DNA of 64,000 nucleotides. Origin: Sorghum bicolor (taxonomy: Eukaryota; Streptophyta; Magnoliopsida; Poales; Poaceae). A model generated the notes under the pieces. That model ran no database searches. It saw only the letters and a program-made list of their open reading frames with translations, and was not told where the DNA came from. Shown one piece after another: positions 25,263 through 35,254 of this stretch. Where the stretch lies: contig NC_012871.2 in assembly GCF_000003195.3 (NCBI RefSeq), forward strand, positions 60,627,802-60,691,801, written 5' to 3'. Made by a program: the position numbers and the translations under genes. Each line of letters starts with the position of its first letter. Positions within the stretch are counted from its first letter, which is position 1.

Positions 25263-26883
25263 GGCAACTGCTCCAGTACTCCCTTTTTTAAAATTTTGCA
25301 CGAATCTCAAAACACATAATTTTAGGAATTAATTGTTTAATTATTTTGCATCTGGGTCTCGCTTGGGCTCAGCCCGTCCAAGCCAAGCCCCGGTCCAGCC
25401 CGTCCAAGCCCATCCCGTGGCTTCCCAGACGCCGTCCGATGGCGTTGGCAGAAAAAAAAAGAAAAAATCTCTACTCCTAGATGCCGAATCGGACGCATTC
25501 CACTGGCCGCGCATTCCGCCAGCGTCGACTGCAGCGCCGCTGCCGAACTCATTGAAGACGCCATGCCACCAGCTGAGAGAGGCGCTGGCCCTCAACCGGC
25601 TGTGCCACCGGCGGCAGGAGGCGGCCGGCCGCGGCCCGCTACGACACCGTCGACTGGAGGAGGTTCGCCGCGCCCCGCCACGACACCGGCCGGCGGAGGC
25701 GCCGCCCCTCACCCCACCGCGCCACCGGCGTCAGGAGGCGGCTGGCCGCGCCCCGCCGCGACTCCCGCGGCAGGACGCGTCGGTCCTCAGCCCGCCACGC
25801 CGTGCCACAGGCTCCGGCGACAGGAGGCGGCCGGCCGAGACACCGGCGGCTGGAGGAGGTCCGCGCCCCGCCTCGGCCGTGGGAGGTGCCGGCCCTCACC
25901 CTGCGCGCACCCCCGGCGGCAGGAGGCGGCTGGCCGTGAGCGGCCGCGACACCCGCGGCTGGAGGTCCGCCGCACCCTGCTGCGACACCGGCCGGGGGAG
26001 GCGCCGCCCCTCACCCCACCGCGCCACCGACGGCAGGAGGCGGCCGGCCGTGCCCCGACGCAGCATCCTCCACACGCGGGACCCGCAGGTCGGTATTCGT
26101 CAGGGGGAGCTCTGGCGGGCTACTTCGGCATCCGCTTCGGCGCCATGGTGTTCGTCAACTGGTGGGGCGAGACGCGACAATTGAAGAGGTTCAGACTTTT
26201 TTCTGGAAACAGTCATGGATTTAGTATGAACTGAGCACCAATGCCTGACCAAAGCCTATAGCATGTCTCCAGTTCACCTGCTATCAACTGCTAAGATTGG
26301 TTTTGATAGGAATCTTCGTGGTTTGTATTCGTGCACCCCTGAAATGTGAGCATTGACTGATTGGGTATGTTCAAGGTTGTGTTCTCATCTCATAGTTTCT
26401 GATTGGGTCATAATCTATATGTAAACCTTTGTTTTTTACAACAAGATCAGTTTTATTTCAACAACATGAAGAATGGGTAGAGTCTGTAAGGTCAGAAGTC
26501 AGTGGAAATTCTTGTTGTGCTAATTTATGAGCAGTTTGGTTTTGGCGAGTTTTCATTGTTGAGTTGATGAAGTTGTATGACAGATGCTTGATCCTCCAGT
26601 CAGTTGGCGGCAGGGCATGCTGCCGTCAGTGTCTGCAATTGCTGCCTTGATGTGGATATTTTTTGTCATCATGGCAGATTTTATCTCAAATATGCATGTC
26701 GATGTAAAATCATAATCAATAAGAAGTGTACAAACATTTCCAGATAGTACAATTTCAAATTTGTCACCGATAGTATAAATTTGGAGGCTCAAACGCACAA
26801 GTTTAAGGCTAATCATAATCATAAGTGAAGTTTTTGTTCATTTCCACTAAATAGCAGCATGCGAGTTCCATCCAAAGCCTAAC
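25263..26883 (+). repeat. Left terminal inverted repeat of the MULE (about 1.62 kb)
   Basis: It is the inverted counterpart of 29625-31197. It contains a very GC-rich block (about 25500-26150) built of tandem-like, proline/arginine-coding units around GGCGGCAGGAGGCGG, repeated more times than in the right arm. The outer 130 bp and the inner 700 bp are AT-rich. Homology ends at the sequence GTTCCATCCAAAGCCTAAC. Long open frames in the GC block are a by-product of the repeats. Confidence 0.9.
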
Positions 26884-26987
26884 AATCCATTCAAACTAAT
26901 CTTATTTGTAATCCAATAAGTGACATGAGTCTCAAAGAAAGGTTGCAAACCATTACAGCTAAGCTAACCAAAATAAATATCTATTCT

Positions 26988-27476
26988 CTAACGCTTCAAT
27001 TCTTGCATGATGCCTTCAACGCGCTGTTTGGATTCTTCAATATCATTTGTCGGGGAAAATATAATGTCCGCAATCACACTCATCCGAAAGATGTGAACGT
27101 CATCCTGATTATAACAATTCCATCATGAGTATTCCCTCAATCAGAAAAGTACAATGAATGTGAAGTACAAATCAAGTGTTGGCCTAATGACTGACCTGTG
27201 TGAAATCTCGGACTAGCCTTGTTCCATCCCAGAGCTCCATATACTTGAGCACAAATAACCCACAGGAACATCTGTGAGTAGGAAAAAAATAAGTTTACTC
27301 TAGATACTAGAAGAATAATAATTAGTGTTGCATTGTACTGACCCATCAGTTTGTTGAGGCAGATTGTTTATGGGTTGGATGTTCCAAGTGCCTACATTAG
27401 TTGGTAGCTGGGGGGATGACCGTCTCGCAAATTTGGTCATACGTTCAATTCCAGTTCCTATGGTCTCACCGGAAGA
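26988..27476 (-). pseudogene. Ulp1-like (C48) cysteine protease, C-terminal fragment inside the MULE
   Basis: Three exons can be joined on the minus strand: 27343-27476 (5' limit set by a stop), 27196-27271 and 26988-27104, with GT-AG borders at both introns. The spliced frame reads LPQQTDGCSCGLFVLKYMEL and continues to IMQELKR and a stop. Gln, then Asp-x-Cys-x-Cys-Gly-x-Phe-Val followed by a K-Y-M-E-x-W stretch is the end of the Ulp1/SENP catalytic domain, with the nucleophilic Cys and oxyanion Gln regions. The catalytic His/Asp part and everything N-terminal are missing, because the transposase ORF begins there on the opposite strand. Intact Ulp1 proteases process SUMO. MULEs carrying Ulp1-like genes (Kaonashi-type) are known in plants. 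This copy is a remnant. Confidence 0.8.
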
Positions 27477-29364
27477 TTAAGGATTTCCATAGAAATGAGA
27501 TCATGTCAATGGAAGCTGCTGGAATCCGTAAGCATGTCATAAGAGATGTTCTTCAATGCAAATATGGAGGATATGACAAAGTTGGCATTGTTACTAAGGA
27601 TATTTACAACTATTGTTCCAAGAACAAGAGGTCAAGAATCGCAGAAGGTGATGCAAGGACAGTTCTAGGTTTGCTGCTGAAGAGGAGGAACACCGATCCA
27701 GATTTTTACTTTGATTATAAAGTAGATGATGACAGTCGTCTGATGAGCTTATTTTGGTGCGATACTCAATCTCGTATGGACTACCAATCATTTGGTGACG
27801 TGGTCGTCTTTGACAGCACTTATCGGATGAATAGGTATAAGATGCCATTTGACCCATTTGTTGGGCTGAACCATCACCGCAACACAACTGTTTTTGGTTG
27901 TGGCATCATTTGTGATGAGCGGGCTGATTCGTATATATGGGTTCTCCAAGCATTTCTGAAAGCAATGTGTCAGAAGAAACCACAATCAGTAATTACTGAT
28001 GGCGATTACTCCATGATTAAAGCTATTCGGCAAGTGCTTCCTGGTGTAAGTCATCGCATTTGTTCATGGCACGTGGAGAAAAATATTCTGAAGCATTTGC
28101 ATAGCAACTGTTTGGATGGGTTCCGCACACTTTTGTATTATGCTAGTTCAGAAACATTTGAAGCCAGATGGAATGCCTTTCTTTCAGAGTACGAGACTGC
28201 AACAAATAGAGAATGGCTTGCAATGATGTACAAAAATAGAAAACTATGGGCTGCTGCTTTTCAAAGGGACAAGTTTTTCCTGGGTATGAGAAGTAATCAG
28301 AGAAGTGAAAGTCTCAATTCCAGTCTTCATAGGCACCTGGACATATATATGTCATTACTTGACTTGGTTGAGCACTATGAGAACTGCGTATCGCGCCTTC
28401 GTGAAACTGAGGTTGAATTTGATTGCCGATCTTCACAGTCGAAGCCAGTGCCTTTAACAAAATACAAAGAGATTGAAGTGGCTTGTTCCCATATATTTAC
28501 GGCCGCTAACTTTTTTTTGTTGCAGCATGAATTATTGAAGATTAATGATTATCATATACATGATAGGATTATTGCTATGGGTTCATCAAGATATTTTCTA
28601 GTACACAATGAGAAGAAGAAATCAGTGTTTGAGGTGGACTACTGGTCTGATACTTCAGGCCACACAATTCACTGCAGCTGCCGTAAGATGGAACGTGATG
28701 GTCTCCCTTGCGCTCATATTTTTCATGTTTTGGATCATCTAAAAATATATGAAATACCAAAGTGTTGTATGTTGCAACGACACTTAAAAGACGCCAAGGG
28801 TGGCCTTCCTTCCAAGAGAAAAAGCGCTCTACATGTTTGGACCACGAAGAGATCAAGGTTCAGTGAACTTACTGTGCTTGGGGCTGAAGCATTTGATGTT
28901 GCATCAAAGAATCATGAACAGTTTTGTGGAGTTAAGCAGTACTTGGGGAACCTCATTTCAAAAAAACACAATACTCACCATGATGCTAGAGATGAGCAGA
29001 GGTCGGTTCATTTTAATGATCAAACTTGGCATACTACAATCGGTTCAGTTTTTGATCCAATTATTGCTGCCACCAAAGGTGCACCCAGGAAGAATAGCAA
29101 TGTGCCAAACAATTCGAACGTAGATGGTTTGTCCAAGAAGAGGTACAAATCATTTGTTGAGAAACGGCAGTACAAGTGCACTCTATGCAAGCAGCAGGGC
29201 CACAACAGAAAGACATGTGAGAAACAAGTAAGTAATTTAATTGTGACATATATGGTTTACATGCATCTGCTGGTTGTTCTATGTATGAGGTGCCTGTCTG
29301 TATAATTTGAGTGAAAAAGTGACATTGCGTTTTTTTTGCTCAGGTGCAACAAGGGTGCGACTGA
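27416..29364 (+). CDS. FAR1/FHY3-related MULE transposase, N-terminally truncated, about 610 aa
   Basis: The protein should catalyse cut-and-paste transposition of the MULE. Exons: 27416-29227 and 29344-29364 (GT-AG intron). Counting from the ATG at 27416, the MULE domain has acidic catalytic candidates D133 (FDSTYRMN), D195 (TDGD) and E298 (RSNQRSESLN), with a C/H motif CSWHVEKNI between. A SWIM zinc motif (CSCRKMERDGLPCAH) is near residues 420-434 and a CCHC knuckle (CTLCKQQGHNRKTC) is at the C terminus. The frame is intact. The N-terminal FAR1 DNA-binding domain is absent; recognisable homology starts around SHRKI (about 27464), directly next to the antisense Ulp1 fragment. The first 16 residues may be junction sequence, and an in-frame TTG lies just upstream at 27401. 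A domesticated FRS gene is the alternative, but the TIRs and target duplication argue for a transposon. Confidence 0.88.
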
Positions 29365-29624
29365 TCTGCTACCACTGGATGTGAACTGATATGCTTACAG
29401 CAGTTCTTGTAGTAGTTGTTTAAAAAAAAATTCTTGTAGCAGCATGACTTGCAGTCCACATCTAGTTCTGTAATACTTCTGGGTTCCTGTGTGGTAATAG
29501 GTTGGGTTTAGCCTTCCAAATATATTTTGTTCATGTGTCTGAAGTTTCTGCCTTCCCATGTATTGAGAGGAGATACACTGGTACTGGACAATTGGTTGTG
29601 TATCATTCAGTTCTTATCCAAGGT

Positions 29625-31197
29625 GTTAGGCTTTGGATGGAACTCGCATGCTGCTATTTAGTGGCAATGAACAAAAACTTCACTTATGATTATGATTAGC
29701 CTTAAACTTGTGCGTTTGAGCCTCCAAATTTATACTATCGGTGACAAATTTGAAATTGTACTATCTGGAAATGTTTGTACACTTCTTATTGATTATGATT
29801 TTACATCGACCTGCATATTTGAGATAAAATCTGCCATGATGACAAAAAATATCCACATCAAGGCAGCAATTGCAGACACTGACGGTGGTCATGCCTGAGG
29901 CAGCATGCCCTGCCGCCAACTGACTGGAGGATCAAGCATCTGTCATACAACTTCATCAACTCAACAATAAAAACTCGCCAAAACCAAACTGCTCATAAAT
30001 TAGCACAACAATAATTTGCACTGACTTCTGAACTTACACTTACAGACTACCCATTCTTCATGTTGTTGAAATAAAACTGATCTTGTTGTAAAAAACAAAG
30101 TTTTACATATAGATTATGACCATGAACATGCACGTTCTACAAACTTCACAATGACGGCAGGCAGCTTTGGGCATGGATGGGCCTTCGGAACCAGAATATG
30201 AGCCATGTCCGGATCCTTGACGACATCAGCATTAACCTCCAGGGACCCTTCACACGAGACATGCTTGATCTGTGTCCATGTAGGGAGCACTTCTGCATTG
30301 ATTCACCCTGTTATATCCTCTAATCAGTGGTTCTGTCAACCCTGGAAGAAGAATGTGAAACGTTAGTCCACGTTTAGAATACCCAATCAGAAACTAAAAT
30401 ATGAGAACACAACCTTGAAGATACCTAATCAGTCAATCCTCACATTCAGGGGTGCACGAATACAAACCACGAACATCCCTAACGAAACCAATCTTATCAG
30501 TTGATAGCAGGTGAACTGAAGACATGCTATAGGCTTTGGTCAGGCTTTGGTCAGGCATTGGTGCTCAGTTCATGGTGCTCAGTTCATACTAAATTCATGA
30601 CTGTTTCCAGAAAAAGGTCTGAACACCGCCGGAGCTCCCCCTGACGAATACCGACCTACGGGTCCCGCGCGTGGAGGATGCTGCGTCGGGGCACGGCCGG
30701 CCGCCTCCTGCCGCCGGTGGCGCGGTGGGGTGAGGGGCGGCGCCTCCCCCGGCCGGTGTCGCAGCGGGGTGCGGCGGACCTCCAGCCGCGGGTGTCGCGG
30801 CGGCTCACGGCCAGCCGCCTCCTGCCACTGGGGGTGCGCGCAGGGTGAGGGCCGGCACCTCCCACGGCCGAGGCGTGGCGCGGACCTCTTCTAGCCGCCG
30901 GTGTCGCAGCCGGCCGCCTCCTGTCGCCGGTGCCGCGGCGGGGTGAGGTCGGACGGCGTGGGAGGATGGATGCACGGGACTACGGGAGGTTGAAGTAGAG
31001 ACTCTTTTTTTTTCCTTGGCGACGCCGTCTCAAACGCTCCAACGGAGCCAAGCGGACGGGCTGGACCCGGGTCTATGCTTGGACGGGCTGAGCCCACGCG
31101 AGACCCAGATGCAAAATAATAAAACAATTAATTCCTTAAATTATGTGCTTTAAGATTCGTGCAGAATTTGAAAAAGAGGAGTACCGGAGCAGTTGCC
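29625..31197 (-). repeat. Right terminal inverted repeat of the MULE (about 1.57 kb)
   Basis: Inverted counterpart of 25263-26883. It differs from the left arm in three ways: an extra block of about 262 bp at 30120-30381, small tandem duplications of a GGTCAGGCTTTG and a GTGCTCAGTTCATG unit near 30535-30590, and a shorter GC-rich block (about 30630-30960). The outermost sequence ends GGAGCAGTTGCC. Confidence 0.9.
30120..30381 (-). other. Extra fragment in the right MULE arm, possibly captured host sequence
   Basis: The flanking sequence reads straight through in the left arm (GATTATGACCCAATCAG) but is split here by about 262 bp. On the minus strand part of the insert is open for about 60 codons and reads EVLPTWTQIKHVSCEGS, then VNADVVKDPDMAHILVPKAH and PCPKLPAVIVKFVERACS, which has the composition of a real protein. 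A TTCTTCTTCCAG just upstream resembles an intron 3' end. The source gene is not recognised. Gene-fragment capture into TIRs is known for MULEs; that it happened here is inference. Confidence 0.55.
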
Positions 31198-31206
31198 TAC
31201 ATATAT

Positions 31207-31669
31207 ATATATACATAAACTCAACTTACACATTAGTTATATCTTATCTTTAGGCTTGTCTCATTATTATTGTTATGATTAGCGTAGGTGTGACATGGTC
31301 AGATCAGGTACTGTAATAAGCTGAACTGGCACACTTTGCTAAAGTTAGACATAGCAAGGTTTGTTACCAACCAAGAGTGTTTTTCTCTTATATAATAAAT
31401 CAGCGAACAATACTTTTAGTCATGTCATTTCGGACAAATGAACATGCTCCAAAGAGGCTAAACTTTAAACTGTGTTCTCGTAAGTCTAATCTTTTCCAGA
31501 CCAGCAGCGAGGAACCATACCATATTCAAGCACACGATTGAAGAAGAGCTCTTTGCCCTGGCTATAACTTATGACAATCTTATGCCCAAAATCGTCATAT
31601 CCTCCTACTAACAACCCATTGTCCCTACCACATATACATTACATGCCCGCATTAACCACACTACCTCTC
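31207..31669. other. Short intergenic gap
   Basis: AT-rich DNA starting with a TA microsatellite next to the MULE insertion site. It contains the presumed 3' UTR of the minus-strand gene ending at 31670. No further feature is seen. Confidence 0.5.
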
Positions 31670-32374
31670 TTACAGTGAGAGTTGCAATTCCAATCCTGCC
31701 CTCCTCCGCGGCCCTCTCGGCGACGCCGTCAGGTCGCCGTCCCACAGCCTGACGACGCTGCCGTCCAGCGCTGCCATGTCGATGTGGGAGTACCAACCCA
31801 GGTCGCTCCTCCGCCTCACCGCCATCTCCCTCTCTTCATTCCACGGCGCCGTGGCCGCCAAGGTCGTCGCTCTTCTTCTCCCCGCCGGCTCTGACACCGT
31901 TCTTCTGAGAACCACCTCCGCCTCGCCGTCGTCGTCCGCGTCCGCGCATTTCCTGACGCCGTCCACCAATCCTTCGTCGTCGTCGTCTCCTGAGCCGCCG
32001 TAGTACGCAGTGTACCGAACCTTCGATGGGGTGCTCGGCTCGCTCACGGACGACGACGGCTCGGGCGCCGTAGCGAGAGCGACCGGCCGCCGCGGCTCGT
32101 CAGTAATGGCAGCCCGAGACGGAGGCAGAGGCGCCGCCTGTGGCTCCTGATTATCGTCGTCGACGAGGGCGCTGGCGCTGCGAACACCGGCGGCGATGGC
32201 GGCCTTGGAGTTGGAAGCGCCGCTGACGGCGCGGATGCGCCAGAGGCCGACCGCGGCGGCGGCGAGCGCGGCGACGAGCCAGGCGCAGAGCGAGCCCGCG
32301 GCCACGGCCGCCGCGGGGAGGGAGTAGAGGCGCAGCGCAATGGCCTCCGCGGGCACCATGCCGAGGAGCTCCAT
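31670..32374 (-). CDS. Single-exon plant protein with N-terminal membrane segment, function unknown (234 aa)
   Basis: An uninterrupted frame starts at 32374 (MELLGMVPAE) and ends with a stop at 31670-31672. A hydrophobic stretch, roughly residues 20-45 (LPAAAVAAGSLCAWLVAALA), is a probable transmembrane segment or signal anchor, followed by a basic WRIRA. The rest is polar with Asp/Glu-rich and Ser/Pro-rich low-complexity parts. The C-terminal part contains WYSHIDMAALDGSVVRLWDG, which looks conserved rather than random. A TATA box lies about 120 bp upstream on the same strand and codon third positions are strongly GC, as in other genes here. I recognise no named family. It is likely an uncharacterised plant transmembrane protein. 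Confidence 0.8.
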   Translation of the reverse strand: MELLGMVPAEAIALRLYSLPAAAVAAGSLCAWLVAALAAAAVGLWRIRAVSGASNSKAAIAAGVRSASALVDDDNQEPQAAPLPPSRAAITDEPRRPVALATAPEPSSSVSEPSTPSKVRYTAYYGGSGDDDDEGLVDGVRKCADADDDGEAEVVLRRTVSEPAGRRRATTLAATAPWNEEREMAVRRRSDLGWYSHIDMAALDGSVVRLWDGDLTASPRGPRRRAGLELQLSL

Positions 32375-32495
32375 TCGCGGCGGTGTGGTTGTGGTTGTGG
32401 TGGTGTTGGTGGGGGAGGTCTCGGCGGTTGTTGAAGAGGGGGATGGTGTTGGTGTGCGGTGAGGAATGGAAGACGATGGGTTTGGGTGGGAAGCG

Positions 32496-32503
32496 TATAT
32501 ATA
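32496..32503 (-). promoter_or_regulatory. TATA box of the 31670-32374 gene
   Basis: TATATATA stands in otherwise GC-rich sequence about 120 bp upstream of the start codon at 32374. It is placed as expected for a grass gene with a leader of about 90 nt. Confidence 0.6.
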
Positions 32504-33156
32504 GGTGGCGGGAGTGGGAACGAATGTGCACTGGTGAACTGCCTGGAATTATTGCAGGCTTTCACCTGCACAACTGAGCATTTTCCAATTTTCTTTCTTG
32601 GGTGCAGTATAAGCTGCATTTTGCAATCATTCAGCCTCCAATTTTTAGATGAACAATTTCGTATATGATTTGAGTCTTTTGTGGAGTTGAGCTAGTGCAC
32701 CTATTCCATCCATCTTTAATTTGTACGGTATATTGGAACAGAGGCAGAGTATCGCTCAGACTGTGTAATACCAATTTACCGAACTGAAATTGAACAGGCG
32801 TTGAGGCACTCGCATGTAAAAAAATCAAGCTGCGGTTAATTTGTTGCCAGTGCTGGCAAAAACGCTGGAGGAACACGCCTGGAACGGCATCAGCTGGGAT
32901 CTAACCAGGAGATGCTGGGAATCGAGCTCGGGAGATGCTGGTTCAGAATTGAGATACCATTTCTCCAGCTGGGAATGGCCGAATCCGAATGGGCAAGAAA
33001 TGCGGGGCGCCGCCGCCAGCGTGAGAACGCCCTTGTCCACTCGTGGTGGGGGCGTGGGGACGCGTGGGCGCCACCGATTGGATCTCGTGGGCCTGACTGA
33101 GATCTAGTTCGTGGCTTGGATTAGGCGACCTTGGCCTGATGATATCCTGATGTGTG
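32504..33156. other. Upstream intergenic sequence
   Basis: Promoter-proximal and intergenic DNA between the minus-strand gene and the hAT-like element. No gene, repeat or RNA is recognised. Confidence 0.5.
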
Positions 33157-33164
33157 GTACGTGT

Positions 33165-34058
33165 TCAAGATGGCAATGGGGACCCGAAACCCGATTCCCC
33201 GCGGGGAATTCCTCCACTGGGGATCGGGGATGGAAGAGTTTTGCTCCCCACGGGGAGACTAATGGGGAAAATTCCATCCCCATCGGGTCTAGCGGGTTCG
33301 GGGATGTTCCCCTTATCCCCGTACCCGAAACCCGCATACCCGCCCCGCTAATAGACACAAATATACAGAACATGGATGAGAAGGCCCAAAACGCTAGGTC
33401 CAACATCCAGCCCAACAAGCAGAAAGTATATATTGCAATAGCTAACCCTAACGCCATTTCCTCAGGCAACCACACCACCCAGTCGCTAGCTGCTCCCATC
33501 CCACCTAGCCGCCAGCTGCTCTCACCCACCCCACGCTGCTCGCAACTTCACAAGCGATTCTCCAATCCAGCAGAAATAGAAAGCTAGCAACCAGCACCCC
33601 ACGGCTGCTCCCATCCTTGTTGCCATTTAGATCACCCCATGGCTGCTCCCATCCAGCAAGCAGCACGGGCTGCAGTGCTGCACGGCCAGGCGGCTAGCCG
33701 CGAGGCCGCGAGGGCGTGACCATGCGAGGCCGTGACTACCAGAAGTGCCGAGTGTCGTCTGCGAGGCCGCGAGCGTGACGGCGCGAGGCCATGACCCCCG
33801 GGGCCCTGCGACTCGCTCGATCTATGTTGTGCGGCCATGGCGCCGTGCGGTTCCGAGGCACCGGCGGTGGTACAGGTCCTCTGCTTCCTCTTCGGGTACG
33901 GGGATCCCCGTCGGGGACCAATTCCCCGCGGGGAACGGAGATGGGAGAAAAACTTCACCCGATGTTCTTCGCGGGGACGGGGACGGGGAAATTTTCTCCC
34001 CGCGGGGACGGGGATGGTGGGTCAATCCCCGACGGGAAATTCCCCATTGCCATCTTGA
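33165..34058. mobile_element. Non-autonomous hAT-like element, 894 bp
   Basis: The termini are an exact 18-bp inverted repeat, TCAAGATGGCAATGGGGA at the left with its complement at the right. The element is flanked by a perfect 8-bp direct repeat GTACGTGT (33157-33164 and 34059-34066), the duplication length of hAT transposons. Subterminal regions are crowded with short GGGGA/CCCCG motifs in both orientations, which could be transposase binding sites. No transposase coding sequence is present; the open frames come from the GC-rich subterminal repeats. Confidence 0.85.
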
Positions 34059-34066
34059 GTACGTGT

Positions 34067-35014
34067 GGCTGGAGAGGTTAAAATCTGCCAGGCTGCATGT
34101 CAGTTTTCGCGCCGTGTATCATTCGAGATCGTTGTTACGTACTCGTACTCCGTAAATGGTACCGTAAGAAGGGGGGAAAAAAACTTGGTGACCAAGATTT
34201 ATATCGATCGGAATTACCAGCTGTTGAGCAAGTCCAGACCATAGGAGTATAGTAATAGTACGTAGGAGTCCCCCGTCCCGGTGCAGTGCAGTTTATTTTC
34301 GGCAGGCAGACAGGACAGCAAAATCCTTCCTAGCGCGGGGCGCGGGCGCACGGCAGAATGTTGCACGTCCGATTCTGTGGCACAGAGACAGCTCTGTGGC
34401 GGCAACCTGATGACCTCGATTTTATGCCACTGTTTGATGAGCGTTGAGCGTACCTGATTTTACTTGTCAAATATAAATAAATCTATAATTAGTATATACA
34501 TAATCTAATGAGTATAAAATTTTTACTATAGTTCAATTATACAATAATTAGTGCACCATAAAAATTTCATCATAATTGGACCATTGTAACTGTAGCTATG
34601 AATAGATCTAAAGTTACAACAAAAATTCATCATGTAGATCTACTTATGTGGAGTTTAACAAAAATGAATTTTCATTTTACGATTTTTCTGATTTTTCCAA
34701 GGTTCAACCGAGATAAATAAAAAAATAAAAAACAAAATCGTCTTCAAAACTGTGTATAACAAGGCCAAGGAGGTAAGTTGAACAATTTTAAAAGTTGTGG
34801 TATGTATTTTACCTAGTTTGGAGTTTTGGAGTTTAGGAGGAAAAGTGAACTTTTATGAAAGTTGAGAGTTAACGTGATTTTTTTTTCTAAAAATAAACGT
34901 AGTGAGATTGTCCAGTTGCTAGCTGGACAGCAGACTGACCCAGCCCGACAATAGATGTATAGTAAAGCCCAGCTTAGGTTGTCAGAATGTCGGCCCGTCC
35001 GTGCTGGGATGCAT
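34067..35014. other. Intergenic, no gene seen
   Basis: AT-rich DNA with no long or motif-bearing frame and no clear inverted-repeat element. Confidence 0.5.
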
Positions 35015-35254
35015 GGCCTTGTTTAGATACATCAAAAATCCAAAACTTTACAAAATTTTTCATCACATTAAATCTTGCGACATATACATAAAGTATTAAA
35101 TATAAATAAAAAAATAACTAATTGCACAGTTTACTGTAAATCACGAGATGAATCTTTTAAGCACAGTTACTACATAATTAGACAATGTTTGTCAAATAAA
35201 AACGAAAATACTACGGTGTCAAAATTAAAAAACTTTTTGCATCTAAATAAAGCC
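35015..35254. repeat. Tourist-like MITE, diverged copy
   Basis: It begins GGCCTTGTTTAGAT and ends ATCTAAATAAAGCC. The interior shares CATTAAATCTTGCGACATAT and GACAATGTTTGTCAAATA with the better-preserved copies at 36767-37007 and 61922-62164. Confidence 0.7.

Larger units (their letters stand above)
25263..31197 (+). mobile_element. Mutator-like element (MULE) with long TIRs, FAR1-type transposase and Ulp1 remnant
   Basis: The element is 5,935 bp. Both ends begin GGCAACTGCTCC, inverted, and are flanked by an exact 9-bp direct repeat TACATATAT (25254-25262 and 31198-31206), the duplication length typical of Mutator elements. Long inverted arms run 25263-26883 and 29625-31197. Between them lie a FAR1-type transposase ORF (plus) and the 3' exons of a Ulp1-like protease (minus). 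The inner parts of the two arms are nearly identical: about 66 codons of a shared shadow frame read the same from both arms. This suggests a fairly recent insertion. The nearest host gene ends about 470 bp to the right. Confidence 0.93.

Noticed and set aside
25333..26234. Two long overlapping ORFs (283 and 223 codons) on the plus strand, Arg/Pro/Ala-rich
   Set aside because: They lie within the GC-rich tandem units of the left MULE arm, are open in several frames on both strands, and recur, shortened, in the right arm.
27401..27415. Upstream TTG as the transposase start
   Set aside because: Plant nuclear genes start at ATG; the first in-frame ATG is 27416. The true start may have been lost with the N-terminal domain.
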